From Flavobacteriales bacterium (GTDB lineage Bacteria > Bacteroidota > Bacteroidia > Flavobacteriales_D > Crocinitomicaceae), in NCBI GenBank assembly GCA_947496835.1, contig CANMFV010000014.1, positions 1-12,522 on the forward strand: a stretch of 12,522 bases of DNA, given 5' to 3'. Position numbers and translations under genes: made by a program. Numbering within the stretch: position 1 is the stretch's first letter; each line of letters opens with the position of its first letter. The notes beneath the pieces were generated by a model that saw only the letters and a program-made list of their open reading frames with translations, did no database searches and was not told where the DNA came from. This document shows positions 1 to 7,386 of this stretch, in pieces.

Positions 1-9
1 CTAAGGAAT

Positions 10-17
10 TATGTTTG
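10..17 (+). promoter_or_regulatory. Possible -7 promoter box TATGTTTG ahead of the secreted-protein gene pair
   Basis: TATGTTTG matches the Bacteroidota -7 consensus TAnnTTTG. The matching -33 TTG would lie before the start of the window and cannot be checked. If real, transcription would start near position 24 and leave a leader of about 97 bases before the first gene. No other full match to the consensus exists between here and position 121. Confidence 0.3.
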
Positions 18-120
18 GACAAAATTAAGTTTTATTAACTTAGCATGAAATTGAAATATTTGAACATTAGATACAACTTTTCAACGATAACAAACGTCTT
101 GTGGACACAAAATTGAAAAC

Positions 121-489
121 ATGAAAAAGGGTTTACTCATTATCTTACTTGTATTTACGCAGCAAATTGTTGCACAAAAGGCAAGTCCAGCATTAGCAAA
201 AAGTTATTCAAAAACTGAATTACAGTTATTTGAACAAGATGGACAAGGAACAATCAATGTATTAAACTATGCTGTTGATCAAGCGTGTTACACCATTTTG
301 ATCCCTCAAGGGAAAGACGTTGATCAGTTTCCAACGATAAATTTAAAATCTAAAAAGGACATTCGTTTCACAGATTACCAACTACAAATTAAAGACCGCA
401 CGCAATACTTCAAAATCGAGGGAAGCAATGAACTTTTGGTTGTGAAGTCTATCAATGTTCTTAGGTTAGAAATGCAAAACAAGAAATAA
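121..489 (+). CDS. Small secreted protein of unknown function
   Basis: This 122-residue protein is not recognised as a named family. It starts with a convincing Sec signal peptide: two lysines at positions 2-3, a hydrophobic core (residues 5-13), and a likely cleavage site near A18-Q19. The mature part is about 100 residues, polar and lysine-rich, probably mostly beta strand, with one cysteine (C56), so no internal disulfide is possible. There is no T9SS C-terminal sorting domain and no lipobox cysteine, so a periplasmic location is the simplest reading. Its stop codon shares one base with the start of the next gene (TAATG at 487-491), the classic arrangement for translational coupling, so its role is probably tied to that large secreted protein. 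ATG at 121 is chosen because it places the signal peptide exactly at the N-terminus. The gene is real with good confidence; the function is unknown. Confidence 0.8.
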   Translation: MKKGLLIILLVFTQQIVAQKASPALAKSYSKTELQLFEQDGQGTINVLNYAVDQACYTILIPQGKDVDQFPTINLKSKKDIRFTDYQLQIKDRTQYFKIEGSNELLVVKSINVLRLEMQNKK

Positions 490-2957
490 TGACAAAAAAA
501 ATACTTAGCATTTTATTCGTAGCGCTTGCTCATTTGGGATTCTCTCAAGTCACTTTAACGATAGCGGATCCGGATTATAGTCAAACAAACCCATTAAACT
601 GTGCTGGAATTGTGCCAACAGGGGGAACAAACTTTATTGATGGTGTTGGAAATTATTTACCCAATACGGATCAAACGCTCGTTTTATGTCCTGATTTAGC
701 GCAAGGATCGAAGGTCTCGATATCTTTTGCTACAAACATTGGTTTTGAGTTTGACATTCATCCAACAGACACTTTGTATGTGTATGACGGTCCAACAACC
801 AGTGCACCATTGTTGGGTGCGTATAACTCAGGAACCAACCCGGTTGGATTTTTTGTTCAAGCATCTTTTCCGAATAATCCGTCCGGATGTTTAACCTTGC
901 GTTTTCGTTCTAATGGAGCGAATGAAGGAACAGGGTGGGTGGCAAATGTCGCATGTGGAAATCCGCCTCAACCGATCGAACCGCACATTGAGGCATTTAA
1001 AAATGGTGTTGGTGCAAATATTTTGAATCCATTAGATACAGGGTATGTTGATTTGTGTTTTGGGGATTCAGTACTATTAATCGCTACACCGCTTTTCCCT
1101 TATTCCTTGGAAAATACGAACACGGGGTATACTCAAACGGTTGCTAATTGCAACTACACATGGACAATCGGTGGTGTTGGTCAATTTACGGGGAGTTCAA
1201 TATGGTTTACGCCTCCCGCACAATCAGGTTATTATGTGGACTTGAAAGTCCAAGACACTTTCCCGCATCAAGCAAATATCTATTGTAAAGTTCGGGTTTC
1301 CCAGACTCCATTTTTTACTGGTACGGGACCTGTTGAGGACTCTGTTTGTTTGGGAGAAGAAACGAATTTATTGGGTGGAGTAACGGCAACAGATACAGTT
1401 GGAATCAATATTCCAGGGGGTCAATTTCAAATTGGTGGTGTATTTGCTGGCTTAACTTTTTTACCGGATGGAGCGGGTCAAACGTATTCGTCTTTAGTTC
1501 CAATGTCTGGATTTGATTCAACCGCAGTGATTACATCTGCCAATGATTTCGATGAGTTATGCATCGACATAGAACATTCCTATATTGGTGATATTGAAAT
1601 TGCCTTAACCTGTCCGAATGGGACAACCGTTTCTTTAATGAATGCCTATAACCAAACACCTTTTGGTTGGAACGAATTAGTCCCCGGTGGTTGTGGAAAT
1701 GGAATCGGAACCTTTCTTGGAAATGACACCAATATAGATGGTGGAAATCCAGGTACACCCGTTTGGACCTACTGTTTTTCACCAACAAGTGCTACCCTAG
1801 GAACCATATGTGCGGAGAATGCTTTGGGAAATACTGTGATCAATTCTTATGGTTTTCCTTCCATGAATCCAAATGGTGTGTATTTGCCGGACGGTGATTT
1901 TAATCAGTTTGCTGGTTGTCCAGTAAATGGCCCTTGGACTATTTCAGTTCAAGATAATCAGGGGATAGATGATGGATACATTTTCCAATGGGCGATTTAT
2001 TTCAACGCCTCATTGTATCCTGAGTCAGAAGGATATCAAAATATTGTCATGAGTGATTTTTGGAATACTGACCCTTCAATTATATCAAGCCAAACAGATA
2101 CCTTGATACGAATTCAACCAAGTGTAATTGGTGCTACCAATTATACTTATAATGTAACGGATAATTTTGGATGTACATACGACACGACTGTGACATTGTA
2201 TGTAATGCCTAGACCTGTCATTTTTGATGACACACTGGCATGTAACTATGCTTTTCAAGTTCAAAACACGGTGTCTTTTAGCGGAGGAGCTTGGTTTTGC
2301 GCGGACACCTCGATTCATTTCTTGCCAAGTAGTTTAGTCGATAATCCGGAGATCAGTACGATGCAAGTAGGAGGGATTTACGATGTTAGGTACATAGATG
2401 ATTTTTGTAACGACACCATTATTTCTCAAATTGAATTCGTACCCTATATTTACACCGAACTACTAGACACCTCGATTTGTTTAAACGCCAATTTTGAACT
2501 AAATCCTTTGAGAGTGAATTCTCAACCGTTACAAGCCGGATACAATCCACTGCAAACATTCGTTTGGGAAGATGGAAATACAGAAGTTCCACGCATTGTT
2601 AATGAACCTGGAGATTACATCTTTTATTTATCAAATCAATGTTACACTGTATCAGACGTAGCTACAATTCAGGTGAAGCCTTGTGACATTACGGCACCGA
2701 ATATTATTTCACTTAATTCACATGAAGACAATGAATCATTTTATGTGAATTATGACGGGATTGCAGAATTCAAGTGTTATATTTTCAATCGATGGGGAAA
2801 TGTGATTTATGAATATAGCGATCCAGCTGGAAAATGGAACGGTAAAACAAGTTCAGGAGACAAGGTAGAAGAAGGCACATATTTCTACCGCATTGATGCT
2901 GTGTTTGAGGGCGGAGAAGAAATACAAAAACACGGATTTGTCGTTGTGAAACACTAG
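489..2957 (+). CDS. Large secreted multidomain protein with T9SS type B (gliding-motility-associated) C-terminal domain
   Basis: The protein has 822 residues. In order: a signal peptide (1-20, cleaved near S19-Q20); a CUB-like domain (about 40-156) carrying the typical DTLYVYDG strand at 94-101; a PKD/Ig-like region (about 165-275) with the YTWTIGG strand at 223-229; a proprotein-convertase P-type domain (about 345-505) with DFDELCIDIEHSYIGDIEI at 353-371 and GPWTISVQDN at 481-490; further beta-rich modules (about 510-730); and a C-terminal domain (about 735-822) with the FNRWGNVIYE and GTYFYRI motifs of gliding-motility-associated domains, which act as T9SS export signals in this phylum. It is cysteine-rich, as expected of an exported disulfide-bonded protein. 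No protease or glycosidase catalytic domain is visible, so it is more likely an adhesin or structural surface protein than an enzyme. It is translated through a 1-base overlap with the small secreted protein upstream and ends in TAG. The domain assignments are by pattern; the biological target is unknown. Confidence 0.85.
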   Translation: MTKKILSILFVALAHLGFSQVTLTIADPDYSQTNPLNCAGIVPTGGTNFIDGVGNYLPNTDQTLVLCPDLAQGSKVSISFATNIGFEFDIHPTDTLYVYDGPTTSAPLLGAYNSGTNPVGFFVQASFPNNPSGCLTLRFRSNGANEGTGWVANVACGNPPQPIEPHIEAFKNGVGANILNPLDTGYVDLCFGDSVLLIATPLFPYSLENTNTGYTQTVANCNYTWTIGGVGQFTGSSIWFTPPAQSGYYVDLKVQDTFPHQANIYCKVRVSQTPFFTGTGPVEDSVCLGEETNLLGGVTATDTVGINIPGGQFQIGGVFAGLTFLPDGAGQTYSSLVPMSGFDSTAVITSANDFDELCIDIEHSYIGDIEIALTCPNGTTVSLMNAYNQTPFGWNELVPGGCGNGIGTFLGNDTNIDGGNPGTPVWTYCFSPTSATLGTICAENALGNTVINSYGFPSMNPNGVYLPDGDFNQFAGCPVNGPWTISVQDNQGIDDGYIFQWAIYFNASLYPESEGYQNIVMSDFWNTDPSIISSQTDTLIRIQPSVIGATNYTYNVTDNFGCTYDTTVTLYVMPRPVIFDDTLACNYAFQVQNTVSFSGGAWFCADTSIHFLPSSLVDNPEISTMQVGGIYDVRYIDDFCNDTIISQIEFVPYIYTELLDTSICLNANFELNPLRVNSQPLQAGYNPLQTFVWEDGNTEVPRIVNEPGDYIFYLSNQCYTVSDVATIQVKPCDITAPNIISLNSHEDNESFYVNYDGIAEFKCYIFNRWGNVIYEYSDPAGKWNGKTSSGDKVEEGTYFYRIDAVFEGGEEIQKHGFVVVKH

Positions 2958-2972
2958 GATTGACTACTTTTG
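2944..2972 (+). promoter_or_regulatory. Predicted hutU promoter (TTG-N18-TACTTTTG)
   Basis: TACTTTTG at 2965-2972 is a full match to the Bacteroidota -7 consensus TAnnTTTG. A TTG at 2944-2946 sits 18 bases upstream, inside the accepted 17-23 base spacing. The -33 element lies within the last codons of the upstream gene. The expected transcription start is near 2979, giving a leader of only about 11 bases. It would let hutU be expressed independently of the secreted-protein genes 32 bases upstream. Confidence 0.55.
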
Positions 2973-2987
2973 TTCAAAATTGAACAA
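2970..2987. repeat. Perfect 8-bp inverted repeat at the hutU start region, candidate operator
   Basis: TTGTTCAA (2970-2977) is followed by AA and then TTGAACAA (2980-2987), a perfect 8-bp inverted repeat with a 2-bp spacer. It overlaps the end of the predicted -7 box, covers the predicted transcription start, and ends two bases before the ATG at 2990. This is where a dimeric repressor would block transcription. No T-tract follows, so it is not a terminator for the upstream gene. That a regulator binds here is inference; chance occurrence in AT-rich DNA is possible. Confidence 0.4.
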
Positions 2988-2989
2988 CT

Positions 2990-4996
2990 ATGTCAGATTT
3001 GTCTTTCGCACAAGAAATCCAAGAAGGAATTCCATCATCTATACCTTTAGAAAAACCTTGGGATTTACATGTTAATCATGCGCCAAAACGCAAAGATATT
3101 CTTTCTGCTGATGAAAAGAAACTAGCAATTGCCAATGCGCTACGCTATTTCCCAAAGGAACAACATGCTGAATTAGCGAAAGATTTTATTGCAGAGTTGA
3201 ATACTTACGGACGCATTTATATGCACCGTTACCGTCCATCGCACCCAATCTTTGCGCGCTCAATTTCGGAATACCCCGGAAAATCACTTCAGGCTCGTGC
3301 AATCATGTTGATGATTCAAAATAATTTGGATCACGCTGTAGCTCAACATCCACACGAGTTAATCACCTATGGTGGAAATGGAGCGGTATTTCAAAACTGG
3401 ATTCAGTATCGCTTAACGATGAAGTATCTGTCCGAAATGAACGATGAACAGACCTTAGTCATGTATTCAGGACATCCAATGGGTTTATTCCCCTCGCATA
3501 AAAATGCACCTCGTGTTGTCGTAACCAACGGGATGATGATTCCAAATTATTCCAAACCAGATGATTGGGAGAAATTCAATGCGCTTGGCGTCACGCAATA
3601 CGGACAAATGACTGCTGGTTCATACATGTACATTGGTCCACAAGGAATTGTGCATGGTACCACGATTACTGTATTAAATGCTGTACGTCGTTTGGCGAAA
3701 AACAGAGATGACATCAAAGGTAAATTGTTCTTAACGGCAGGTCTTGGTGGAATGTCAGGAGCTCAACCGAAGGCAGGAAACATTGCAGGAGTTATTTCGG
3801 TTACGGCAGAAGTGAATCCGAAAGCTGCTAAAACACGTCATGAACAAGGATGGGTGGACGAAATAATTTCCGACCTAGACGAATTATCGACACGTGTTAA
3901 AAAAGCACAAGAGGCAAAAGAAGTCGTTTCGATTGCTTACCTCGGTAACGTAGTTGATGTTTGGGAGAAATTTGATGAAACGGGTGTTCATGTAGATTTA
4001 GGTTCGGATCAAACTTCCCTTCACAATCCATGGGCAGGGGGATATTATCCTGCAGGACTCACCTTTGAAGAGTCTAACGAAATGATGGCGAATGATCCGG
4101 ACAAATTCAAAGAATATGTCCAAGAAAGTTTGAGACGTCACGCAGCTTCAGTAAATAAGCATACACAAAGAGGCACGTATTTCTTTGATTATGGAAATGC
4201 ATTTTTACTAGAATCTTCAAGAGCCGGCGGAGATGTGATGGCAGAAAACCACATCGATTTTAAATACCCTTCCTACATTCAAGATATTTTAGGACCAATG
4301 TGCTTTGATTACGGATTTGGTCCATTTAGATGGGTCTGCGCTTCTGGAAACTCAGAGGATTTAGCGAAAACAGATGCAATTGCCTGTCGTGTATTAGAAG
4401 AAATGATGGTACATAGTCCGATTGAAATCCAACAACAAATGGCGGACAATATTCAATGGATTAAAGGAGCCCAAGAAAATAAAATGGTGGTTGGTTCACA
4501 AGCGCGAATTCTATACGCAGATGCAGAAGGAAGAATGCGCATTGCGGAAGCCTTCAATCAAGCAATTGCGAATGGAGAAATTGGCCCAGTAATTTTGGGT
4601 CGTGATCACCATGATGTTTCTGGAACGGATTCACCATACCGTGAAACCTCTAATATTTACGATGGATCACGATTCACGGCTGATATGGCTATTCAAAATG
4701 TGATTGGAGATAGTTTCCGTGGAGCAACATGGGTTTCCATCCACAATGGAGGTGGTGTAGGCTGGGGAGAAGTTATTAATGGAGGATTTGGAATGCTATT
4801 AGATGGAAGTGCGGATGCAGATCGTAATTTAAAAATGATGTTGCATTGGGACGTGAACAATGGAATCGCACGACGCAATTGGGCCCGTAACGAAAATGCC
4901 ATTTTCGCCATCAAACGTGCGATGGAAATTGAACCAAATCTAAAAGTAACCCTGCCAAATTTGGTCGATGATCAATTGTTAGATGATATCTTTTAA
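2990..4996 (+). CDS. hutU: Urocanate hydratase (urocanase), long form
   Basis: This cytosolic enzyme converts urocanate and water to 4-imidazolone-5-propionate, the second step of histidine degradation, using a tightly bound NAD+ as electrophile. It has 668 residues, against roughly 550-560 for the common bacterial enzyme, and is close in size and motifs to animal urocanases. Visible family blocks are ITYGGNGAVFQNW (125-137), MYSGHPMGLFPS (158-169), the glycine-rich NAD-binding GLGGMSGAQPKAG (251-263), FGPFRWVCASG (443-453), GRDHHDVSGTDSPYRETSN (537-555) and WVSIHNGGGVGWGEV (581-595). The block that in common bacterial urocanases holds the conserved active-site cysteine (ARICW) reads GSQARILYAD here (502-511), with no cysteine. 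It has its own predicted promoter, and no hutH, hutI or hutG is in view. The 3' end overlaps the convergent phosphatase gene by 4 bases. Family assignment is very firm. Confidence 0.97.
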   Translation: MSDLSFAQEIQEGIPSSIPLEKPWDLHVNHAPKRKDILSADEKKLAIANALRYFPKEQHAELAKDFIAELNTYGRIYMHRYRPSHPIFARSISEYPGKSLQARAIMLMIQNNLDHAVAQHPHELITYGGNGAVFQNWIQYRLTMKYLSEMNDEQTLVMYSGHPMGLFPSHKNAPRVVVTNGMMIPNYSKPDDWEKFNALGVTQYGQMTAGSYMYIGPQGIVHGTTITVLNAVRRLAKNRDDIKGKLFLTAGLGGMSGAQPKAGNIAGVISVTAEVNPKAAKTRHEQGWVDEIISDLDELSTRVKKAQEAKEVVSIAYLGNVVDVWEKFDETGVHVDLGSDQTSLHNPWAGGYYPAGLTFEESNEMMANDPDKFKEYVQESLRRHAASVNKHTQRGTYFFDYGNAFLLESSRAGGDVMAENHIDFKYPSYIQDILGPMCFDYGFGPFRWVCASGNSEDLAKTDAIACRVLEEMMVHSPIEIQQQMADNIQWIKGAQENKMVVGSQARILYADAEGRMRIAEAFNQAIANGEIGPVILGRDHHDVSGTDSPYRETSNIYDGSRFTADMAIQNVIGDSFRGATWVSIHNGGGVGWGEVINGGFGMLLDGSADADRNLKMMLHWDVNNGIARRNWARNENAIFAIKRAMEIEPNLKVTLPNLVDDQLLDDIF

Positions 4997-5931
4997 GGTT
5001 TAAATGCTTCTTCCAGAAAGCGACCTTTGCTTGTTGGCATGTCAAAGTGAAGAAGGCTTGAAATAGTTTTCGAAATATCGATTAACTCCCCTTCTTTTTT
5101 GATTGAAAGTCCCTTTGGAGTATCTGGACCTAAAACCAAAAGTGAAATGTGTTTGCAGCCTTCGCAACGGTCTCCATGGTTCACAAATCCTGATTTCACA
5201 CCGTCTAAATGTCTTCCGTGGTCGTTTGTGATAAACAAAGTTGTTTGGTTTTTCATCGTTGGATTCGATTGAATCATCTGCCACAAACGCGCGGTATAGG
5301 CGTCACATGCCGTAATGGACTCCTGGTATTTCTCCCAGTTATTTGCATGTCCGTAAACATCTACTGCCAATAAATTAATCAGCATCACATGGGGCGCGTT
5401 TGGACTCGAAACTAACTCACTTACTTTTTCGAATGTTTCCTCATCTCTACCGTAACCAATTCCTTTTCCAAATGGACCGCAATACGTTGAAGCCAAAAAT
5501 TGATTACGCCATTTTTTATTTTCTGTATTTGCAAGTACGTCCAGTTTCCCTTTGCTTGCGACAATAAATGCATCTGTTTTATTTGCACCTGAAGATTGAA
5601 GATAATATTGGAATAGAGAAGGGTTTTTTGGCAAACTTGTGCCTGAATTTGAAATGCGTTGGTAAACTCCTGTTGAAATAGCCGTATGACCTGGAACAGT
5701 ATAGGTAACTCCATTGTTTTGGAAATCTTCGTAAAACGCACCTTCATACCGAAGTGAGTCACATAACACAGGACTTAAACGGCAGGAAGTATCGCCATAC
5801 GTTTCACTGTAACGTGGTCCATCAATCACTAAAATGACTACATACTTTGTTTGATAGGAATTGTTTCCTTGTTGAGCGAAAAGTGTGGACCCAAAAAGTA
5901 AAAAAACGAATGTAGTAATGTGAATTTTCAT
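4993..5931 (-). CDS. Secreted alkaline-phosphatase-superfamily hydrolase (phosphodiesterase/nucleotide-pyrophosphatase-like)
   Basis: The protein has 312 residues with a signal peptide (1-20, cleaved near A19-Q20), so it is exported. The metal-site motifs of the alkaline phosphatase superfamily appear in order: D37 in VILVIDGPR (32-40); a probable nucleophile T78 in TYTVPGHTA (76-84); D191 and H195 in DVYGHANNW (191-199); D237 and H238 in TNDHGRHLDG (235-244); and a late metal histidine, H252 or H261. These fit a two-metal phosphohydrolase such as the phosphodiesterase/pyrophosphatase or phosphonoacetate-hydrolase branches; the substrate cannot be decided. A C-E-G-C motif (256-259) sits beside the last metal histidine, and C50, C57 and C151 could form other disulfides. 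It has no T9SS tail, so it may stay in the periplasm. It lies 30 bases downstream of the nidogen-like gene on the same strand, possibly an operon, and its stop codon overlaps that of hutU. Confidence 0.85.
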   Translation of the reverse strand: MKIHITTFVFLLFGSTLFAQQGNNSYQTKYVVILVIDGPRYSETYGDTSCRLSPVLCDSLRYEGAFYEDFQNNGVTYTVPGHTAISTGVYQRISNSGTSLPKNPSLFQYYLQSSGANKTDAFIVASKGKLDVLANTENKKWRNQFLASTYCGPFGKGIGYGRDEETFEKVSELVSSPNAPHVMLINLLAVDVYGHANNWEKYQESITACDAYTARLWQMIQSNPTMKNQTTLFITNDHGRHLDGVKSGFVNHGDRCEGCKHISLLVLGPDTPKGLSIKKEGELIDISKTISSLLHFDMPTSKGRFLEEAFKP

Positions 5932-5935
5932 AATT

Positions 5936-5943
5936 CAAAAATA
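5936..5943 (-). promoter_or_regulatory. Possible -7 box TATTTTTG just before the phosphatase gene
   Basis: Read on the minus strand, TATTTTTG fully matches TAnnTTTG and ends four bases before the ATG at 5931. If used, transcription would begin at or near the start codon, giving an almost leaderless message. No TTG lies at the required 17-23 base distance (the nearest is only 9 bases away), so support is weak and the gene may simply be read through from the upstream gene. Confidence 0.2.
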
Positions 5944-5961
5944 CACATTATCCAACGTCCT

Positions 5962-7386
5962 TTAGTCTTTTAGAATTTTTACCGTTTGAATATGTTTTCC
6001 ATCTCGTGTGACACGAAGTAAATAAACGCCTTTTTCAAGCGTTGAAATATCCAACGACTTGGATTGTTGGTCTCCACTTAGCACCAATTTCCCTTGAAGA
6101 TCCAAAAGTTGAATTTCATCAGAATATTGAATTCCTTCGAGGTTCAACATGGATGAAGCAGGATTCGGATATACCGTTATTTCAGGGCCTGTAATGTTTG
6201 ATATGCCACTTAAATTAGTGTCATAGATGACGCGAATCGGAATGGATTTGTGAACGGTTTGAGCAGGAACTCCGTTATCCGTTACATCTATTTCGATGCT
6301 GTAAATCCCTGGCTGTACACTCGTTGCATCAAAAGTGACATCATATTGTGTGAATTCACCGTTTGGAATGGCAATATAACTCAAGGCGCTTGGTAACGAA
6401 CATTGAATAGTTGTACTTAACAATTGTCCAATTTCAGGAGTACTTACACCAAGGGTAAAATCAACAGCATTTAAACTTTTGTGTAAGGTATCACCTGTGT
6501 AAACATCAATGGTATCACAAATAAGGCTACTCATGACAAGTGGTGGAATATTCGTTGTAGAACCTGCTAAATTGAAGTAGATTTCTTGGTTATCGAGAAA
6601 ATCAACTTGATCAATGGTATTGTAAGGCCCGTCAAAAGCGGTTCCGAGTGTGTCGAATTGACCAACTTGAAAATAATCAAGTCCGTTGCCAATGTTTACT
6701 CCAACTGTTGCAGGAGAACCACTGAATCCATTTATCCCTCCGGATGCAGCACCCGTTGTCCATTGCATGTCGCCATAACAAAAGGATACGTTGTTTCCTG
6801 TTGGAACGATGGTGTCTTGTCCATCCGAAATGATTAATTGGAAGGTGTTTAATTTATCTTCCATCATGCTGAAATAACCAACATGATCCCAAACAATCAC
6901 AAGGGAATGAGGATTCAACTTATACCAAACATTTCCGCCATTTGTGGAACGTGTGTCAACATCTGCCCAGAATGGAGCAATCATGTTAAAAGACGGATCT
7001 GGAAACGTAAATGCGGTAAAGGTGTTGTACGGCGTGGTAAACGAAATATTCCCATTATTGTTGATGTATAGGCTGTCGTACGTTGTCCCGTAAAAGCTAA
7101 AACTAAATGGCAGGTAGATACTATTCGAATATAAATCATCATTCGGAGCCATGGCCAACATAAACGTAGAGTCCAATGGAATTAAACAATCGCAGACACC
7201 TGACTTTTCAGATTTTCCAGTGTAATGAATACCGGTATTTGCCGAATTCATATGATTTATTAACGTCTGATTTGAAATCAAGCCCTGTGATTTCAAAATT
7301 TGATATTCTTTTGAATCCAGTTTAATGGATTGACTTGTAACCGTAAATGTAAAAAGCCCTATAATTCCTAGTAGTAATGCTCTCAT
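5962..7386 (-). CDS. Secreted nidogen-like (NIDO) domain protein with T9SS type A sorting domain
   Basis: The reading frame is open up to an ATG at 7449, but I choose the ATG at 7386: it puts a proper signal peptide (residues 1-19, cleaved near S18-Q19) at the N-terminus, while the 21 extra residues would be AT-rich leader translated by accident. The resulting protein has 474 residues. Residues about 80-272 resemble a NIDO domain: LPFSFSFYGTTYDSLYINNN (92-111), then NGNISF (111-116), MIAPFWADVDTR (135-146) and VIVWDHVGYF (163-172). An Ig/cadherin-like module follows (about 280-390; GIYSIEIDVTDNGVPAQ at 360-376). Residues about 400-474 are a type A T9SS sorting domain (ITVYPNPAS at 403-411; KGVYLLRV at 452-459; the terminal KILKD). 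NIDO domains occur in extracellular matrix and adhesion proteins, so a surface role is likely. C65 and C67 form a CDC motif. The phosphatase gene follows after 30 bases. Confidence 0.85.
   Translation of the reverse strand: MRALLLGIIGLFTFTVTSQSIKLDSKEYQILKSQGLISNQTLINHMNSANTGIHYTGKSEKSGVCDCLIPLDSTFMLAMAPNDDLYSNSIYLPFSFSFYGTTYDSLYINNNGNISFTTPYNTFTAFTFPDPSFNMIAPFWADVDTRSTNGGNVWYKLNPHSLVIVWDHVGYFSMMEDKLNTFQLIISDGQDTIVPTGNNVSFCYGDMQWTTGAASGGINGFSGSPATVGVNIGNGLDYFQVGQFDTLGTAFDGPYNTIDQVDFLDNQEIYFNLAGSTTNIPPLVMSSLICDTIDVYTGDTLHKSLNAVDFTLGVSTPEIGQLLSTTIQCSLPSALSYIAIPNGEFTQYDVTFDATSVQPGIYSIEIDVTDNGVPAQTVHKSIPIRVIYDTNLSGISNITGPEITVYPNPASSMLNLEGIQYSDEIQLLDLQGKLVLSGDQQSKSLDISTLEKGVYLLRVTRDGKHIQTVKILKD

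Noticed and set aside
52..62. AATATTTG-like sequence as a second promoter for the first gene
   Set aside because: It misses the first base of the TAnnTTTG consensus and has no properly spaced TTG upstream.
2958..2989. Inverted repeat before hutU as an intrinsic terminator of the upstream gene
   Set aside because: The stem is AT-rich and followed by ACT and the hutU start codon instead of a T-tract; a promoter or operator role fits better.
5004..5022. Weak hairpin GCTTCT-TCC-AGAAAGC near the hutU/phosphatase junction as a terminator
   Set aside because: The stem needs a bulge, is short, and has no T-tract on either strand.
5421..5762. Open minus-strand frame of 113 codons, and similar short open frames inside the large genes
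   Set aside because: It lies entirely within the phosphatase gene in another frame, shows no recognisable domain, and the host frame has intact catalytic motifs.
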